From Burkholderia stabilis (GTDB lineage: Bacteria; Pseudomonadota; Gammaproteobacteria; Burkholderiales; Burkholderiaceae): 64,000 bases of DNA. The DNA is taken from positions 1,178,001 to 1,242,000 of the forward strand of contig NZ_CP016443.1 in assembly GCF_001742165.1 (NCBI RefSeq), in the 5' to 3' direction. The notes beneath the pieces are model-generated. The model did not search any database. It was not told the origin of the DNA and saw only the letters and a program-made list of their open reading frames with translations. A program made the translations under genes and the position numbers. This document shows, piece after piece, positions 37,988 through 47,557 of the stretch (position 1 is its first letter; every line of letters begins with the position of its first letter).

Positions 37988-38020
37988 TGCATCTCGCCAC
38001 GGCCTGCGCGACGAGATGCA
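37988..38020. terminator. Hairpin between convergent tssA and ABC operon
   Basis: TGCATCTCG (37988-37996) and CGAGATGCA (38012-38020) are perfect 9-bp arms around a 15-base loop in the 49-bp gap between converging genes. No T-run on either side, so a bidirectional terminator of the weaker kind is the best reading. Confidence 0.4.
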
Positions 38021-38035
38021 ATGCGCACGCGGCGA

Positions 38036-39382
38036 TCAGCTCTCGACATCCTCGAGACTGAACACCTCGGTCTTGTCGTTGTACGAGAAGACTTCGCCGT
38101 ACCGCCCCCAGTCGATCACCGCGTCGAGCGTTTCCTCGGCCGCCTCGTCGGACAGGAAATCCTCCAGCTCCTGCTCGAAGCGCACGCGCGGCGCGCGGTG
38201 GCCCGGCCGCTCGTTCAGTACCTTCCTGATCCGCGCGGCGAGCGGCACGTGCTTCAGCAGGTGATCCGCGAACATCAGCTTGCGTTCCTGCGTACCGAAT
38301 TCCGCGAACACGCGCGCAGGCGGCGTCAGGAACACATCCCCTTCCCGCACGTCCGCAAAACCGAGGTACTGCAGCACTTCAGCAATCGGGAACAGTTCGT
38401 CGACTTCCAGATGCAGCGTGCGCGCGATTTCCGGCATGTCGGCACGGCCGTGGTACGGCGCCATCGCGAGCGTTTCGATCAGGCCGGCCATCAGGTTGGT
38501 CGACACGCGCGGCATCCAGCTGCCGAGCTCGAGCCCCTTCTTCGTCGCCTCGTTGGTCTGACGCGCGGTCATCTTCGCGTAGATGTCGTCGACGAGCTTG
38601 CGGAAATCGGTGTCGAGCCGGTTGCGCGGATGCTTGAACGGCACCTTGATCTCGGCGATCACGCGGCCCGGGTTCGACGACAGCACGAGAATCCGGTCGC
38701 ACATGAACACCGCTTCCTCGATGTTGTGCGTGACGATCAGCACCGACTTGATCGGCATCCGGCCTTGCGTCCACAAGTCGAGCAAGTCGGTACGCAGCGT
38801 TTCGGCCGTCAGCACGTCGAGCGCCGAGAACGGCTCGTCCATCAGCAGGATCGTCGGATCGACGACGAGCGCGCGCGCAAAGCCCACGCGCTGGCGCATG
38901 CCGCCCGACAACTCGCGCGGATACGCGTTCTCGAAACCGTCGAGACCGATCAGGTCGATCGCGGCGAGCGCACGCTCGCGCCGCTCGCGCGCGCCGACGC
39001 CAAGCGCTTCGAGGCCGGCTTCCACGTTCTGCAGCACCGTGAGCCACGGAAACAGCGCGAAGGTCTGGAACACCATCGCGACGCCTTCGGCCGGGCCGTT
39101 CAGCGGCTTGCCGAGATAGGTCACTTCCCCGCCGGTCGGCTCGATCAGGCCGGCGATGATGCGCAGCAGCGTCGACTTGCCCGAGCCGGAACGGCCGAGC
39201 AGCCCGACGATCTCGCCTTCGCGCAGCGACAGGTTCGCATCGTCGAGCACCAGCAGTTCGCCTTGCGACTTGTTGAAGCCGCGATTCACGTGCTCGACGC
39301 GCAGGATTTCTTCGCCGAGGCGCGGAGGCTGCGGCGGCTGGGACGTCTTGACGGGGGCGTTGATAACGGTCGAATTTTGCAT
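38036..39382 (-). CDS. ABC transporter ATPase with C-terminal AAA-associated domain (nitrate/sulfonate/taurine type)
   Basis: 448-aa ATPase. Residues 25-250 are the nucleotide-binding domain: Walker A GRSGSGKS, Q-loop VFQTFALFP, signature LSGGMRQR, Walker B ILLMDEPFSALD, His switch VLIVTHN. Residues 300-430 form the AAA-associated (CmpB-like) C-terminal domain (HGRADMPEIARTLHLEVDELFPIAEVLQYLGFADVREGDVFLT), which may sense a ligand as in NrtD-type ATPases. Translated 11 bp after a double-length permease. Substrate-binding protein is absent nearby. Substrate unassigned. Confidence 0.88.
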   Translation of the reverse strand: MQNSTVINAPVKTSQPPQPPRLGEEILRVEHVNRGFNKSQGELLVLDDANLSLREGEIVGLLGRSGSGKSTLLRIIAGLIEPTGGEVTYLGKPLNGPAEGVAMVFQTFALFPWLTVLQNVEAGLEALGVGARERRERALAAIDLIGLDGFENAYPRELSGGMRQRVGFARALVVDPTILLMDEPFSALDVLTAETLRTDLLDLWTQGRMPIKSVLIVTHNIEEAVFMCDRILVLSSNPGRVIAEIKVPFKHPRNRLDTDFRKLVDDIYAKMTARQTNEATKKGLELGSWMPRVSTNLMAGLIETLAMAPYHGRADMPEIARTLHLEVDELFPIAEVLQYLGFADVREGDVFLTPPARVFAEFGTQERKLMFADHLLKHVPLAARIRKVLNERPGHRAPRVRFEQELEDFLSDEAAEETLDAVIDWGRYGEVFSYNDKTEVFSLEDVES

Positions 39383-39393
39383 CGCGCTTACTC

Positions 39394-41148
39394 TCAATCG
39401 AGACGGAGCCGGGATTCCGCATAGGCGTACATCGGACGCCACAGCAGACGGTTGAACAGGGTAACGAACAGGGACATCACGGCGATGCCGAGGATGATCT
39501 TCGGGAAATCGCCGGCGGCGGTGGTCTGCGCGATGTACGCGCCGAGGCCGTGCGCGACGACCTTCGTGTCGCCCCACTGCACGAATTCGGACACGATGCT
39601 CGCGTTCCACGCGCCTCCCGATGCGGTGATCGCGCCGGTCACGTAGTACGGGAAGATGCCGGGCAGGATCGCCTGCCGCCACCATTGCCAGCCACGGATG
39701 CGGAAATTCTTGGTGGCTTCCTTGTAGTCGTTCGGATAGGACATCGCGCCGGCGATCACGTTGAACAGGATGTACCACTGCGTGCCGAGCACGATCAGCG
39801 GCGACAGCCAGATGTCCGCGTTCAGGTGGAAGTGGACGATCACGATCACGAACACCGGGAACAGCAGGTTCGCCGGGAACGCCGCGAGAAACTGCGCGAG
39901 CGGCTGGATCTTCTCGGCCAGCGCCGGGCGCAGCCCGATCAGCACGCCGAGCGGCACCCAGATCACCGACGCGATCGCAATCAGCACCAACACGCGCAGC
40001 AGCGTGATGAGCCCGAGCACGAGCACGTGGCCGACTTCGCCCATCGTCACGCCGGTCGACACGAAGCTGACGACGCGCCACACGACGTACACCGTCAGCA
40101 GGATCACGAACGCGCCCCAGATGATGTCGCCGATGCGCGACGAGCGACGCGCCGACGCGCCGCGCGACCGCGCGCCCTTCATCGGCGGCAGGCGCAGCGG
40201 AATCCGCGCGGCCTGCGACAGCAGCCAGCCGGCCGGCACCAGCAACTGGTGGATCAGGTGCGTGCGGCGCATCATGTCGAGCAGCCACGACTGCGGCGCA
40301 TCGCCGGATGCGGTGTTTTCCATCCGGAACTTGTCGGCCCACGCGACGAGCGGGCGGAACAGGAGCTGGTCATAGGCCAGGATCACGACCGACATCGCGA
40401 CGATCACCCAGCCGACCGCGCCGAGGTTCTTGTCCGAAATCGCCTGCGCGAGATACGCGCCGATCCCCGGCAGCGTGATCGTCTGGTTGCCGACGGTGAT
40501 CGCCTCCGACGCGACGACGAAGAACCAGCCGCCCGACATCGACATCATCATGTTCCAGATCAGCCCCGGCATCGAGAACGGCACCTCGAGCTTCCAGAAG
40601 CGCTGCCACGGCGTCAGGTGAAAGCCGCGCGACACTTCACTCAGGTCGCGCGGCACCGTGCGCAGCGACTGGTAGAAGCTGAACGTCATGTTCCATGCCT
40701 GACTCGTGAAGATCGCGAAGATCGCCGCGAGTTCTGCGCCGAGCACGCGGCCCGGGAACAGCGCGAGAAAGAACGTGACCGTAAACGAGATATAACCGAG
40801 CACCGGCACCGACTGCAGGATGTCGAGAATCGGAATCAGCACCATGCCCGCGCGGCGGCTTTTCGCGGCGAGCGTGCCGTAGACGAGCGTAAACGCGAGC
40901 GACGCGACCATCGCCGCGAGCATCCGCAGCGTGGTGCGCAACGCGTATTCGGGCAGGTTCGACGGATCGAGCGCGATCTTCTGCGTCTGCAGCACGCCGA
41001 TCGGCGCCATCGTCTGGTGAAAACCGACGATCGCCATCGCGAGTATGCCGATGATCAGCGGAAACGCGACGGCGTCCCAGCGATTGGGGAGCACGCGCCA
41101 CGCGGACGCGTTGGCGGTGCGGTTCGGGTCGAAGAAACTGAGATCCAT
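39394..41148 (-). CDS. ABC transporter permease with two fused BPD_transp_1 domains
   Basis: 584-aa inner-membrane protein. Two copies of the NrtB/SsuC-type permease domain are fused: the first has ISEVSRGFHLTPWQRFWKLEVPFSMPGLIW (LPxxxP EAA loop, about residue 170), the second NDYKEATKNFRIRGWQWWRQAILPGIFPYYVTG (about residue 470). About 12 hydrophobic segments are seen, so one chain replaces the usual homodimer. It precedes the ATPase gene, 11 bp. No substrate-binding protein is in the window. Confidence 0.87.
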   Translation of the reverse strand: MDLSFFDPNRTANASAWRVLPNRWDAVAFPLIIGILAMAIVGFHQTMAPIGVLQTQKIALDPSNLPEYALRTTLRMLAAMVASLAFTLVYGTLAAKSRRAGMVLIPILDILQSVPVLGYISFTVTFFLALFPGRVLGAELAAIFAIFTSQAWNMTFSFYQSLRTVPRDLSEVSRGFHLTPWQRFWKLEVPFSMPGLIWNMMMSMSGGWFFVVASEAITVGNQTITLPGIGAYLAQAISDKNLGAVGWVIVAMSVVILAYDQLLFRPLVAWADKFRMENTASGDAPQSWLLDMMRRTHLIHQLLVPAGWLLSQAARIPLRLPPMKGARSRGASARRSSRIGDIIWGAFVILLTVYVVWRVVSFVSTGVTMGEVGHVLVLGLITLLRVLVLIAIASVIWVPLGVLIGLRPALAEKIQPLAQFLAAFPANLLFPVFVIVIVHFHLNADIWLSPLIVLGTQWYILFNVIAGAMSYPNDYKEATKNFRIRGWQWWRQAILPGIFPYYVTGAITASGGAWNASIVSEFVQWGDTKVVAHGLGAYIAQTTAAGDFPKIILGIAVMSLFVTLFNRLLWRPMYAYAESRLRLD

Positions 41149-41240
41149 CGGTAGCGTCTTGTGTCGAATTGAAAGTCGATGGGTCCGGCCGCATCCCGCG
41201 CGGCCGGGCGTCGCGCCCCCCGGCGCGAATCAGAAGAGCA

Positions 41241-42830
41241 TCAGAAAAGCCCGTGCAGCGCCCAGTACAGCGCGGCCGACAGCGCGATCGACGCGGGCAG
41301 CGTCAGCACCCATGCGAGCACGAGGTTGCGCACCGTGTCCCAGCGCAGGCCCGCGCCGCTCGCCGTCATCGTGCCGGCCACGCCCGACGCGAGCACGTGC
41401 GTCGTCGATACCGGCAGCCCGTATGCGTCGGCCATGCCGATCGTCAGCATCGCGACGGCCTCGGCCGACGCGCCCTGCCCGTACGTGAGATGCGATTTGC
41501 CGATCTTCTCGCCGACCGTCACGACGATCCGCTTCCAGCCGACCATCGTGCCGAGTCCGAGCGCGATCGCGACCGCGACCTTCACCCACGTCGGGATGAA
41601 TTTCGTCGCGCGGTCCATCTGCTTCTTGAACGCGTCGAGCGCGCTCGCGTCCTCGACCGAGAACGCCGGCGCCTTCGCCTTCTCCATCAGGCGGATCGCC
41701 TCGGACGCGACGTACATGTTGTTGCGCACGTTGTCGACGAGGTTCTGCGGCACGCTCGAGATGCCGCCTGCCTGCGCGACCTGGTCGGCGATCGTGTCGG
41801 TGAGCTTGCCCAGCGCGGGCAGCGTCACGGGCGTCAGCTTGTGCGTGCGCACGTACGTCTCGACGTCGGTGCGCGGGTCGGCGGACTGAGCGGCCGGGTC
41901 GGCGTACTTGACGAGTGTCGCCGACGCGTGGCGCGCGACCGCGACGAACGTGCTCGTCTGGTCGGGTGTCACGGCCTTGTTCAGCGCGTAGGCGGTCGGC
42001 ATCACGCCGATCAGGATCAGCATGATCAGGCCCATGCCCTTTTGCCCGTCGTTCGAGCCGTGCGCGAACGACACGCCGGTGCACGTCAGAATCAGCAGCA
42101 GGCGGATCCAGAACGGCGGCGGCTTGTTGCCCTTCGGCTCCTGGTACAGCGCCGGCACGCGCACGAGCGCCTTCAGCAGCAGCAGCACCAGTGCGGACAG
42201 CACGAAGCCGATCAGCGGCGAGAACAGCAGCGCCTTGCCGACGCCGAGCGCCTGGTTCCAGTCGACGCCGCTCGTGCCCGACGGGCCGCTGACGATCTGG
42301 TTCATCAGGCCGACGCCGATGATCGACCCGACGAGCGTGTGCGAGCTCGACGACGGCAGCCCGAAATACCAGGTCGCGAGGTTCCACGTGACGGCCGCGA
42401 TCAGCAGCGAGAACACCATCGCGAAGCCCGCGCCGCTGCCGACCTGCAGGATCAGCTCGACGGGCAGCAGCTGCACGATGCCGAATGCGACGGCGCCGCT
42501 CGACACGAGCACGCCGAACAGGTTCCAGAGCCCCGACCAGACCACCGCGAGATGCGGGTCGAGCGAATGCGTGTAGATGACGGTCGCGACCGCGTTCGCG
42601 GTGTCGTGAAAGCCGTTCACGAACTCGAAGCCGAGCGCGATCAGCAGCGCGACGATCAGCAGCAGGAACGGGAGGATCGAGCTTTCCTTGACCGGGCTGA
42701 GGTCGGCGCTCAGATGAATCCCGACATAGACGATGCCGAAGGCAATGATCAGGAAAAACAGCGCGAGGCTGATGGTGCGCGTGCGATGGCTGACCGCACC
42801 GCTGGTTTCCGTTGCCGCGAGATTCGGCAT
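41241..42830 (-). CDS. Inorganic phosphate transporter, PiT family
   Basis: 529-aa inner-membrane symporter. The two PiT signatures are visible: GFEFVNGFHDTANAVATVIYT near residue 67 and CTGVSFAHGSNDGQKGMGLIMLILIG near residue 250, with about ten hydrophobic segments. A long soluble loop is at about 305-410. PiT carriers take up metal-phosphate complexes with protons at low affinity. A Pho-box-like direct repeat lies about 50 bp upstream, unusual for a constitutive carrier. Confidence 0.92.
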   Translation of the reverse strand: MPNLAATETSGAVSHRTRTISLALFFLIIAFGIVYVGIHLSADLSPVKESSILPFLLLIVALLIALGFEFVNGFHDTANAVATVIYTHSLDPHLAVVWSGLWNLFGVLVSSGAVAFGIVQLLPVELILQVGSGAGFAMVFSLLIAAVTWNLATWYFGLPSSSSHTLVGSIIGVGLMNQIVSGPSGTSGVDWNQALGVGKALLFSPLIGFVLSALVLLLLKALVRVPALYQEPKGNKPPPFWIRLLLILTCTGVSFAHGSNDGQKGMGLIMLILIGVMPTAYALNKAVTPDQTSTFVAVARHASATLVKYADPAAQSADPRTDVETYVRTHKLTPVTLPALGKLTDTIADQVAQAGGISSVPQNLVDNVRNNMYVASEAIRLMEKAKAPAFSVEDASALDAFKKQMDRATKFIPTWVKVAVAIALGLGTMVGWKRIVVTVGEKIGKSHLTYGQGASAEAVAMLTIGMADAYGLPVSTTHVLASGVAGTMTASGAGLRWDTVRNLVLAWVLTLPASIALSAALYWALHGLF

Positions 42831-42878
42831 GAAGGTGGCTCCGGACAGGTGACTCGGTGTCGCAGGCTATCGGGCGGT

Positions 42879-42896
42879 CATGACGCAAATGTGACG
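42879..42896 (-). promoter_or_regulatory. Candidate Pho box upstream of the PiT gene
   Basis: On the minus strand CGTCACATTTGCGTCATG contains two GTCA units spaced 11 bp apart, the spacing bound by PhoB dimers, with matches to the TGTCAT half-site. It lies 49 bp upstream of the PiT start. Confidence 0.45.
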
Positions 42897-43004
42897 TGTC
42901 ACTTACAGGACATTGACAGGTCGCCCTTCAACCATCGTTCATCGCCTCGCAGGCCGCGGGCGCTCGTGTCCGGCCTCGTCACGCGCGGGAATATTCGCGG
43001 GAAT

Positions 43005-43050
43005 AAAACCGCCGCTTCGCCGGTATGGCACACGAAGGCGCCGGTTTTTT
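43005..43050 (+). terminator. Imperfect hairpin followed by T6, upstream of the metallophosphoesterase
   Basis: AAAACCGCCGCTTCG (43005-43019) can fold with CGAAGGCGCCGGTTTT (from about 43033) with a few mismatches, ending in T6 at 43045-43050. It is oriented for plus-strand transcription, 49 bp before the metallophosphoesterase start. No plus-strand gene precedes it, so it is either a terminator for a transcript from further left or an attenuator in the leader. Confidence 0.35.
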
Positions 43051-43098
43051 CCAGGACGATCCGGCCGTCCGGTTTCGTCATACGATTGCGAGGCTCCC

Positions 43099-44043
43099 AT
43101 GTCTTCATCGAATCCCACCCGCCCGTCGCGCCGCAAGGCCCTCCAGTGCATGGCCTTCGGCGGGCTCGGCACGCTGTTTACGCTGTCGGGCGGCATCCTG
43201 ACGCCGTTCGACCTCGCGCTCGCGCAGACCGGCGACGCGCGCCCGGCCGACGCCGGCAAACCGCTGTTCGTGCAGATCAGCGACACGCACATCGGCTTCA
43301 ACAAGGAAGCCAATCCCGACGTGTCGGCCACGCTGCGGCAGACGATCGACCTCGTCAACGGGATGCCGTCGATGCCCGCGCTGGCCATCCACACCGGCGA
43401 CATCACGCACCTGTCCAAAGCCGAGGAGTTCGACCACGCGTCGCAACTGCTGTCCGCGCTGCGCGTGCCGGAACTGCACACGGTGCCCGGCGAGCACGAC
43501 GTCACCGACGGTTCGGGCGCCGAATATTTCGGCCGGTTCGGCAAGGCGTCGGACAATCGCGGCTACTACAGCTTCGATCACGCGGGCGTGCACTTCATCG
43601 GCCTCGTCAACGTGATGCATTTCAAGCCGAACGGGCTCGGCAGCTTCGGCGACGACCAGCTCGCATGGCTCGCGCAGGATCTCAAGGGCCGCTCGTCGAG
43701 CACGCCGATCGTCGTGTTCTCGCACATGCCGATGTGGACCATCTACGAGCCGTGGGGCTGGGGAACCGGCGACGCGCCGCAGACGATGGCGCTGCTGCGG
43801 CGCTTCGGCTCGGTCACGGTGCTGAACGGGCACATCCACCAGATCGTGTCGAAGGTCGAGGGCAACATCACGTTCCATACCGCGCGCTCCACCGCGTTCC
43901 CGCAGCCGACGGCCGGCAACGGCCCGGGGCCCGTGCCGCTCACGGTACCGCACGACCGGCTGCCGGCGATGCTCGGCGTGACGACCGTCGAATTCGCCGG
44001 CCATCCGGTCTCGTCGTCGCTGCATGACGCCACGCTGGCCTGA
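43099..44043 (+). CDS. Exported metallophosphoesterase
   Basis: 314-aa calcineurin-like phosphoesterase. The N-terminal SRRKALQCMAFGGLG with a following hydrophobic stretch is a twin-arginine-type signal peptide. The two-metal site motifs occur in order: ISDTHIG, HTGDITH, GEHD, FSHMP and NGHIHQ. The RR-K variant makes Tat export likely but not certain. The cupredoxin gene follows 21 bp after, in one operon. Substrate unknown; the phosphate transporter is divergent. Confidence 0.87.
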   Translation: MSSSNPTRPSRRKALQCMAFGGLGTLFTLSGGILTPFDLALAQTGDARPADAGKPLFVQISDTHIGFNKEANPDVSATLRQTIDLVNGMPSMPALAIHTGDITHLSKAEEFDHASQLLSALRVPELHTVPGEHDVTDGSGAEYFGRFGKASDNRGYYSFDHAGVHFIGLVNVMHFKPNGLGSFGDDQLAWLAQDLKGRSSSTPIVVFSHMPMWTIYEPWGWGTGDAPQTMALLRRFGSVTVLNGHIHQIVSKVEGNITFHTARSTAFPQPTAGNGPGPVPLTVPHDRLPAMLGVTTVEFAGHPVSSSLHDATLA

Positions 44044-44064
44044 CCGATACACAAGGAGACCGAC

Positions 44065-44406
44065 ATGACCCGCTTCAAGCAATCCAAGATCATCGCGGCG
44101 CTGATCCTGTGCTCGGCCGCCGCCGGCACGCCGCTCGCCGCGTTCGCGCAGGGCCCGGACGGCCCGCTCGTGACGATCCGCAATTTCATGTTTTCGCCGA
44201 TGTCGACCACGATCAAGGCCGGCACGACGGTCACGTGGAAAAACCTCGACGGCGAACCGCACACCGTCGTCAACGACGCCGGCATCTTCCACTCGTCGGC
44301 GCTCGACCAGGGCGACACGTACTCGTTCCGCTTCGACAAGCCGGGCGTCTACAAGGTGTTCTGCGGGATTCATCCGTACATGAAGGAGACGATCACCGTC
44401 GAATGA
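44065..44406 (+). CDS. Periplasmic cupredoxin (amicyanin/plastocyanin-like)
   Basis: 113-aa small blue-copper protein. Residues 1 to about 29 are a Sec signal peptide ending AFA; the mature domain has copper ligands His66 (GEPHTVV), Cys100, His103 and Met106 (VFCGIHPYM), all present. ATG at 44065 follows AAGGAG. In an operon with the phosphoesterase. Electron transfer partner unknown. Confidence 0.9.
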   Translation: MTRFKQSKIIAALILCSAAAGTPLAAFAQGPDGPLVTIRNFMFSPMSTTIKAGTTVTWKNLDGEPHTVVNDAGIFHSSALDQGDTYSFRFDKPGVYKVFCGIHPYMKETITVE

Positions 44407-44500
44407 CGCGGCCCGCCACGAAACGCGCGGACGAGCGGCCGGTGGCACGAGCCTACAATGACCACCGTCCCATTCGCCCGCGTGGCAGACGGAGCCGCCC

Positions 44501-44962
44501 ATGCCCAGGATCGACATCAGCGCCGTGCCCGAACGCCTGGGTAGCGGCTATCCGCGGCCGTTCGACGCGCCATGCGCGCAGCGCATCCGCCAGCGCCTGG
44601 GCGATGCCGGCGGGCTGCGCGATTTCGGCGTCAACCTGATGCGCGTGCCGCCGGGCGGCTGGTCCAGCCAGCGTCACTGGCACGCCGACGAAGACGAATT
44701 CGTCTACGTGCTCGAGGGCGAGCTCGTGATGATCGAGGACGGCGGCGAGACCGTGCTGCGTGCGGGCGACTGCGCGGCATTTCCGAAAAACTCCGGCAAC
44801 GGCCATCACCTGGTCAACCGGTCGGACGCGCCCGCCGTCTATCTCGAAGTCGGCTCGCGCTCGCCGGACGACGTGATCACCTGCCCGGACATCGACATGA
44901 TGAGCCCGAGCCGCGACGGCCGGTTCCTGCACAAGGACGGCACGCCTTACCCGGACGCGTAG
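44501..44962 (+). CDS. Cupin domain-containing protein
   Basis: 153-aa single-domain cupin. Metal-binding motif 1 is HWHADEDEFVYVLEGE (residues 66-81) and motif 2 is GDCAAFPKNSGNGHH, so the 2-His-1-Glu-His set is intact. Small cupins include isomerases, dioxygenases and sensors; no more can be said. It lies between the cupredoxin and patatin genes with 90-bp gaps on both sides. Confidence 0.83.
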   Translation: MPRIDISAVPERLGSGYPRPFDAPCAQRIRQRLGDAGGLRDFGVNLMRVPPGGWSSQRHWHADEDEFVYVLEGELVMIEDGGETVLRAGDCAAFPKNSGNGHHLVNRSDAPAVYLEVGSRSPDDVITCPDIDMMSPSRDGRFLHKDGTPYPDA

Positions 44963-45054
44963 CGCTGCGCGGCGAGCGATCCCCCGCTGCCGATCGCCTA
45001 AACTGAAACGAGCCGTTCGGACCCGACCCACCGTCACACGCAGCGAGGCAAGCC

Positions 45055-46197
45055 ATGACCGCTAGCCAGCCGGCACGCATGAACCTTCCCGGGCAAGTCG
45101 TGCTCGTGCTCCAGGGCGGCGGCGCACTGGGCGCGTTCCAGCTCGGCGTCTTCCAGGCAATGGACGAAGCCGGTATCCGGCCCGACTGGGTGGTGGGCAC
45201 GTCGATCGGCGCGATCAACGCGGCGCTGATCGCCGGCAATCCGCCGGAGCAGCGCTACGAGAAGCTGCTGGCGTTCTGGCAGCGCGTGACCGAGCGGACC
45301 CGTTTCGACGTTCCGCCGCTGGTGCCCGGCTGGGACAAGACGCTGGCAGAGCTGATGATCATCAGCGGCGGCATCGCCGGATTCTTCCAGCCCAATCCGG
45401 CGTCGTGGCTCGGGCCGATGGTGCGCCTCGGCGTCGATCGCGCGTCGTACTACCGGATCGCGCCGCTGCGCGACACGCTCGCGTCGCTGATCGACCCGGA
45501 CCTGCTGAACGCGGGCCACCCGCGCCTGACCGTCAGTGCGGTCAATGCGTGCACCGGCACGATGCGCTATTTCGATTCGCGCGATACGCCGTTGGGGATC
45601 GAGCACATCATGAGCTCGGGCGCGTTGCCGCCCGCGTTTCCGGCGATACGGATCGACGGCGCGCCGTACTGGGATGGCGGCGTGTATTCGAATACGCCGG
45701 TCGAGGTCGTGCTCGACGACAACCCGCGCCGCAGCTCGATCATCTTCTCGGTGCAGATGTGGAATCCGGCCGGCCCCGAGCCCGAAAGCATCTGGCAGGT
45801 GTCGGAACGGCAGAAGGACATCCAGTACGCGAGCCGCACCGACAGCCACATCGCGCGCCAGCAGCAGATCCATCAGCTGCGCCACGTGATTCGCGAACTG
45901 GCGCGGCACGTGCCGGAAGCCGAACGCGCGTCGCCGGCCGTGCGCCGGCTCGCCGCGTGGGGATGCGAAACGACGATGCACCTGATCAAGCTCGCAGCGC
46001 CGCGGCTCGCCGGCGACAATCAGTTGAAGGACATCGATTTCACGCCGACCGGCATCGCGGCCCGCCGGCAGGCCGGCTACGAAGCGACGAAACGGGCCAT
46101 TGCCGCGCGGCCGTGGGACATGCCGACCGACCCGACCGAAGGATTGACGGTATTCGATCCGGACGCACCCGCTCCGGTCGCCGAAAAACCGGCATGA
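45055..46197 (+). CDS. Patatin-like phospholipase (DUF3734 C-terminal)
   Basis: 380-aa patatin-family serine lipase. The oxyanion loop GGGALGAFQLGV (21-32), nucleophile Ser50 in GTSIG and catalytic Asp in YWDGGVYSNTP (about 208) form the Ser-Asp dyad. The C-terminal third (QRQKDIQYASRTDSHIARQQQIHQLRHVI, LAAPRLAGDNQLKDIDFTP) matches the DUF3734 extension of the bacterial patatins. No signal peptide. Role in lipid turnover likely. Confidence 0.88.
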   Translation: MTASQPARMNLPGQVVLVLQGGGALGAFQLGVFQAMDEAGIRPDWVVGTSIGAINAALIAGNPPEQRYEKLLAFWQRVTERTRFDVPPLVPGWDKTLAELMIISGGIAGFFQPNPASWLGPMVRLGVDRASYYRIAPLRDTLASLIDPDLLNAGHPRLTVSAVNACTGTMRYFDSRDTPLGIEHIMSSGALPPAFPAIRIDGAPYWDGGVYSNTPVEVVLDDNPRRSSIIFSVQMWNPAGPEPESIWQVSERQKDIQYASRTDSHIARQQQIHQLRHVIRELARHVPEAERASPAVRRLAAWGCETTMHLIKLAAPRLAGDNQLKDIDFTPTGIAARRQAGYEATKRAIAARPWDMPTDPTEGLTVFDPDAPAPVAEKPA

Positions 46198-46242
46198 CGC
46201 GCGGCGCCGCGACCGCGCCCCAATCCGATCCGGTCCGTGCGC

Positions 46243-47445
46243 TCAGGCCCGCCCGGCTTGCAGGCGTGCGCGGCCGGCCGCGCTCACCTCGACCTCCGCC
46301 GCACCGCCCGGCTCATGGCGTCGCACCACGTAGCCGCGCGCACAGGCTTCCTCCCACACCGGCAGGCGCGGGCACGACGTGCGCCATGCATCGATCACCT
46401 CGTCGTAGGGCCGCACACCGGGCCCGATCCATTCGAGCAGGTCGAGGATCAGCGGCTCGATCGATGCCGCGTCGCGGGCGAGCACGTCCGGGTTGACGAC
46501 GTGAATCGGCTGCCCGGCCGCATACGCGACGATCTGGTCGAATACATCGGAGAACTGGGTTTCGTATTCGTCCTCGGTCACGTAGCCGATATGCGGCGTG
46601 CACACGACATTGGGCAAGCGCAGCAACGGATGCCCGGGGTCGCGCAGCGGCTCGGTGTCGTAGACGTCCACCGCCGCCATCCCGGGCCGGCCGGCCTGCA
46701 AGGCCGCTTCGAGCGCGCCCGGTTCGACGAGGCCCGCGCGGCTCGTGTTCACGAGCAGCGCGTCGGGTTTCATCCGGCCCAGATCGTCCGCCGTCACGAT
46801 GCCGCGCGTGGCCGGCACGAGCCGCATGTGCAGCGAAAGCACGTCGCACGCTTCGAAGAATGCCTGCCTGGACGATGCCGTCGCCCAGCCGTCGTCGCGA
46901 GCGCGCTGCAGCGACGCCTCGCGCGCCCAGACCTGCACGTTCATGCCGAACGCGGCGCCGTAGCGCGCGACTTCCGCACCGATCCGGCCGTAACCGTAGA
47001 TACCCAGCGTGCGCCCGCGCAGCGTCCGTCCGACGCCGATCTGCCAGCGGCCGGCCTGCAGCGCGCGCATCTGCTGCGGAATCTGGCGCATCGCGGCCAG
47101 CACGAGGCCCCACGTGAGCTCGGCGGCCGCATAGGAAGGCGTGCCCGCGTGCTGGTTCGACGACACGATCACGCCATGCCCGGTGCATGCGTCGATGTCG
47201 ATGTGCGGATAGACGCTGCGCTGGCTGATCAGCCGCAACTTCGGCAGCCGCGCGATCAGCGGCGCGCGAATCTGCGTGCGTTCGCGGATCAGCACCAGCA
47301 CTTCGGTGTCGCGCAGGCGCTCGGCCAGCGCGTCGACGTCCTGCACGTGATCGGTCCAGATCGTGACGTCGTGCCCGTCGAGCTTGCGAAAGCTCGGCAG
47401 CGTGCGCAGCGTGTCGAAATAATCGTCGAGGATCGTGATGTTCAT
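46243..47445 (-). CDS. D-2-hydroxyacid dehydrogenase with extra C-terminal domain
   Basis: 400 aa. Residues 1-320 are a PGDH/formate-dehydrogenase-like fold: [11 protein letters not shown] loop [11 protein letters not shown] (about 150), the substrate Arg in NTSRAG and His in CTPHIGY. The family usually stops near 320; here about 70 more residues follow ([47 protein letters not shown]), which look like a small winged-helix-type module known as separate proteins elsewhere. The ATG at 47445 has GGGGA-type spacing and starts at the first strand. Confidence 0.85.
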   Translation of the reverse strand: MNITILDDYFDTLRTLPSFRKLDGHDVTIWTDHVQDVDALAERLRDTEVLVLIRERTQIRAPLIARLPKLRLISQRSVYPHIDIDACTGHGVIVSSNQHAGTPSYAAAELTWGLVLAAMRQIPQQMRALQAGRWQIGVGRTLRGRTLGIYGYGRIGAEVARYGAAFGMNVQVWAREASLQRARDDGWATASSRQAFFEACDVLSLHMRLVPATRGIVTADDLGRMKPDALLVNTSRAGLVEPGALEAALQAGRPGMAAVDVYDTEPLRDPGHPLLRLPNVVCTPHIGYVTEDEYETQFSDVFDQIVAYAAGQPIHVVNPDVLARDAASIEPLILDLLEWIGPGVRPYDEVIDAWRTSCPRLPVWEEACARGYVVRRHEPGGAAEVEVSAAGRARLQAGRA

Positions 47446-47557
47446 GGGGAGTGCTCCAGGCAACGCCGTCATCCTGAACCGCGAACGAACGATCGGGAAA
47501 TGAATTTATCTTCCCGATTCCTTCATTTTTTTGATCGATCCACGCGCGCCGTCGCGC

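Noticed and set aside
41169..44027. 952-codon plus-strand open frame over the permease, PiT and phosphoesterase region
   Set aside because: Translation is Arg/Ala noise and crosses three well-supported genes.
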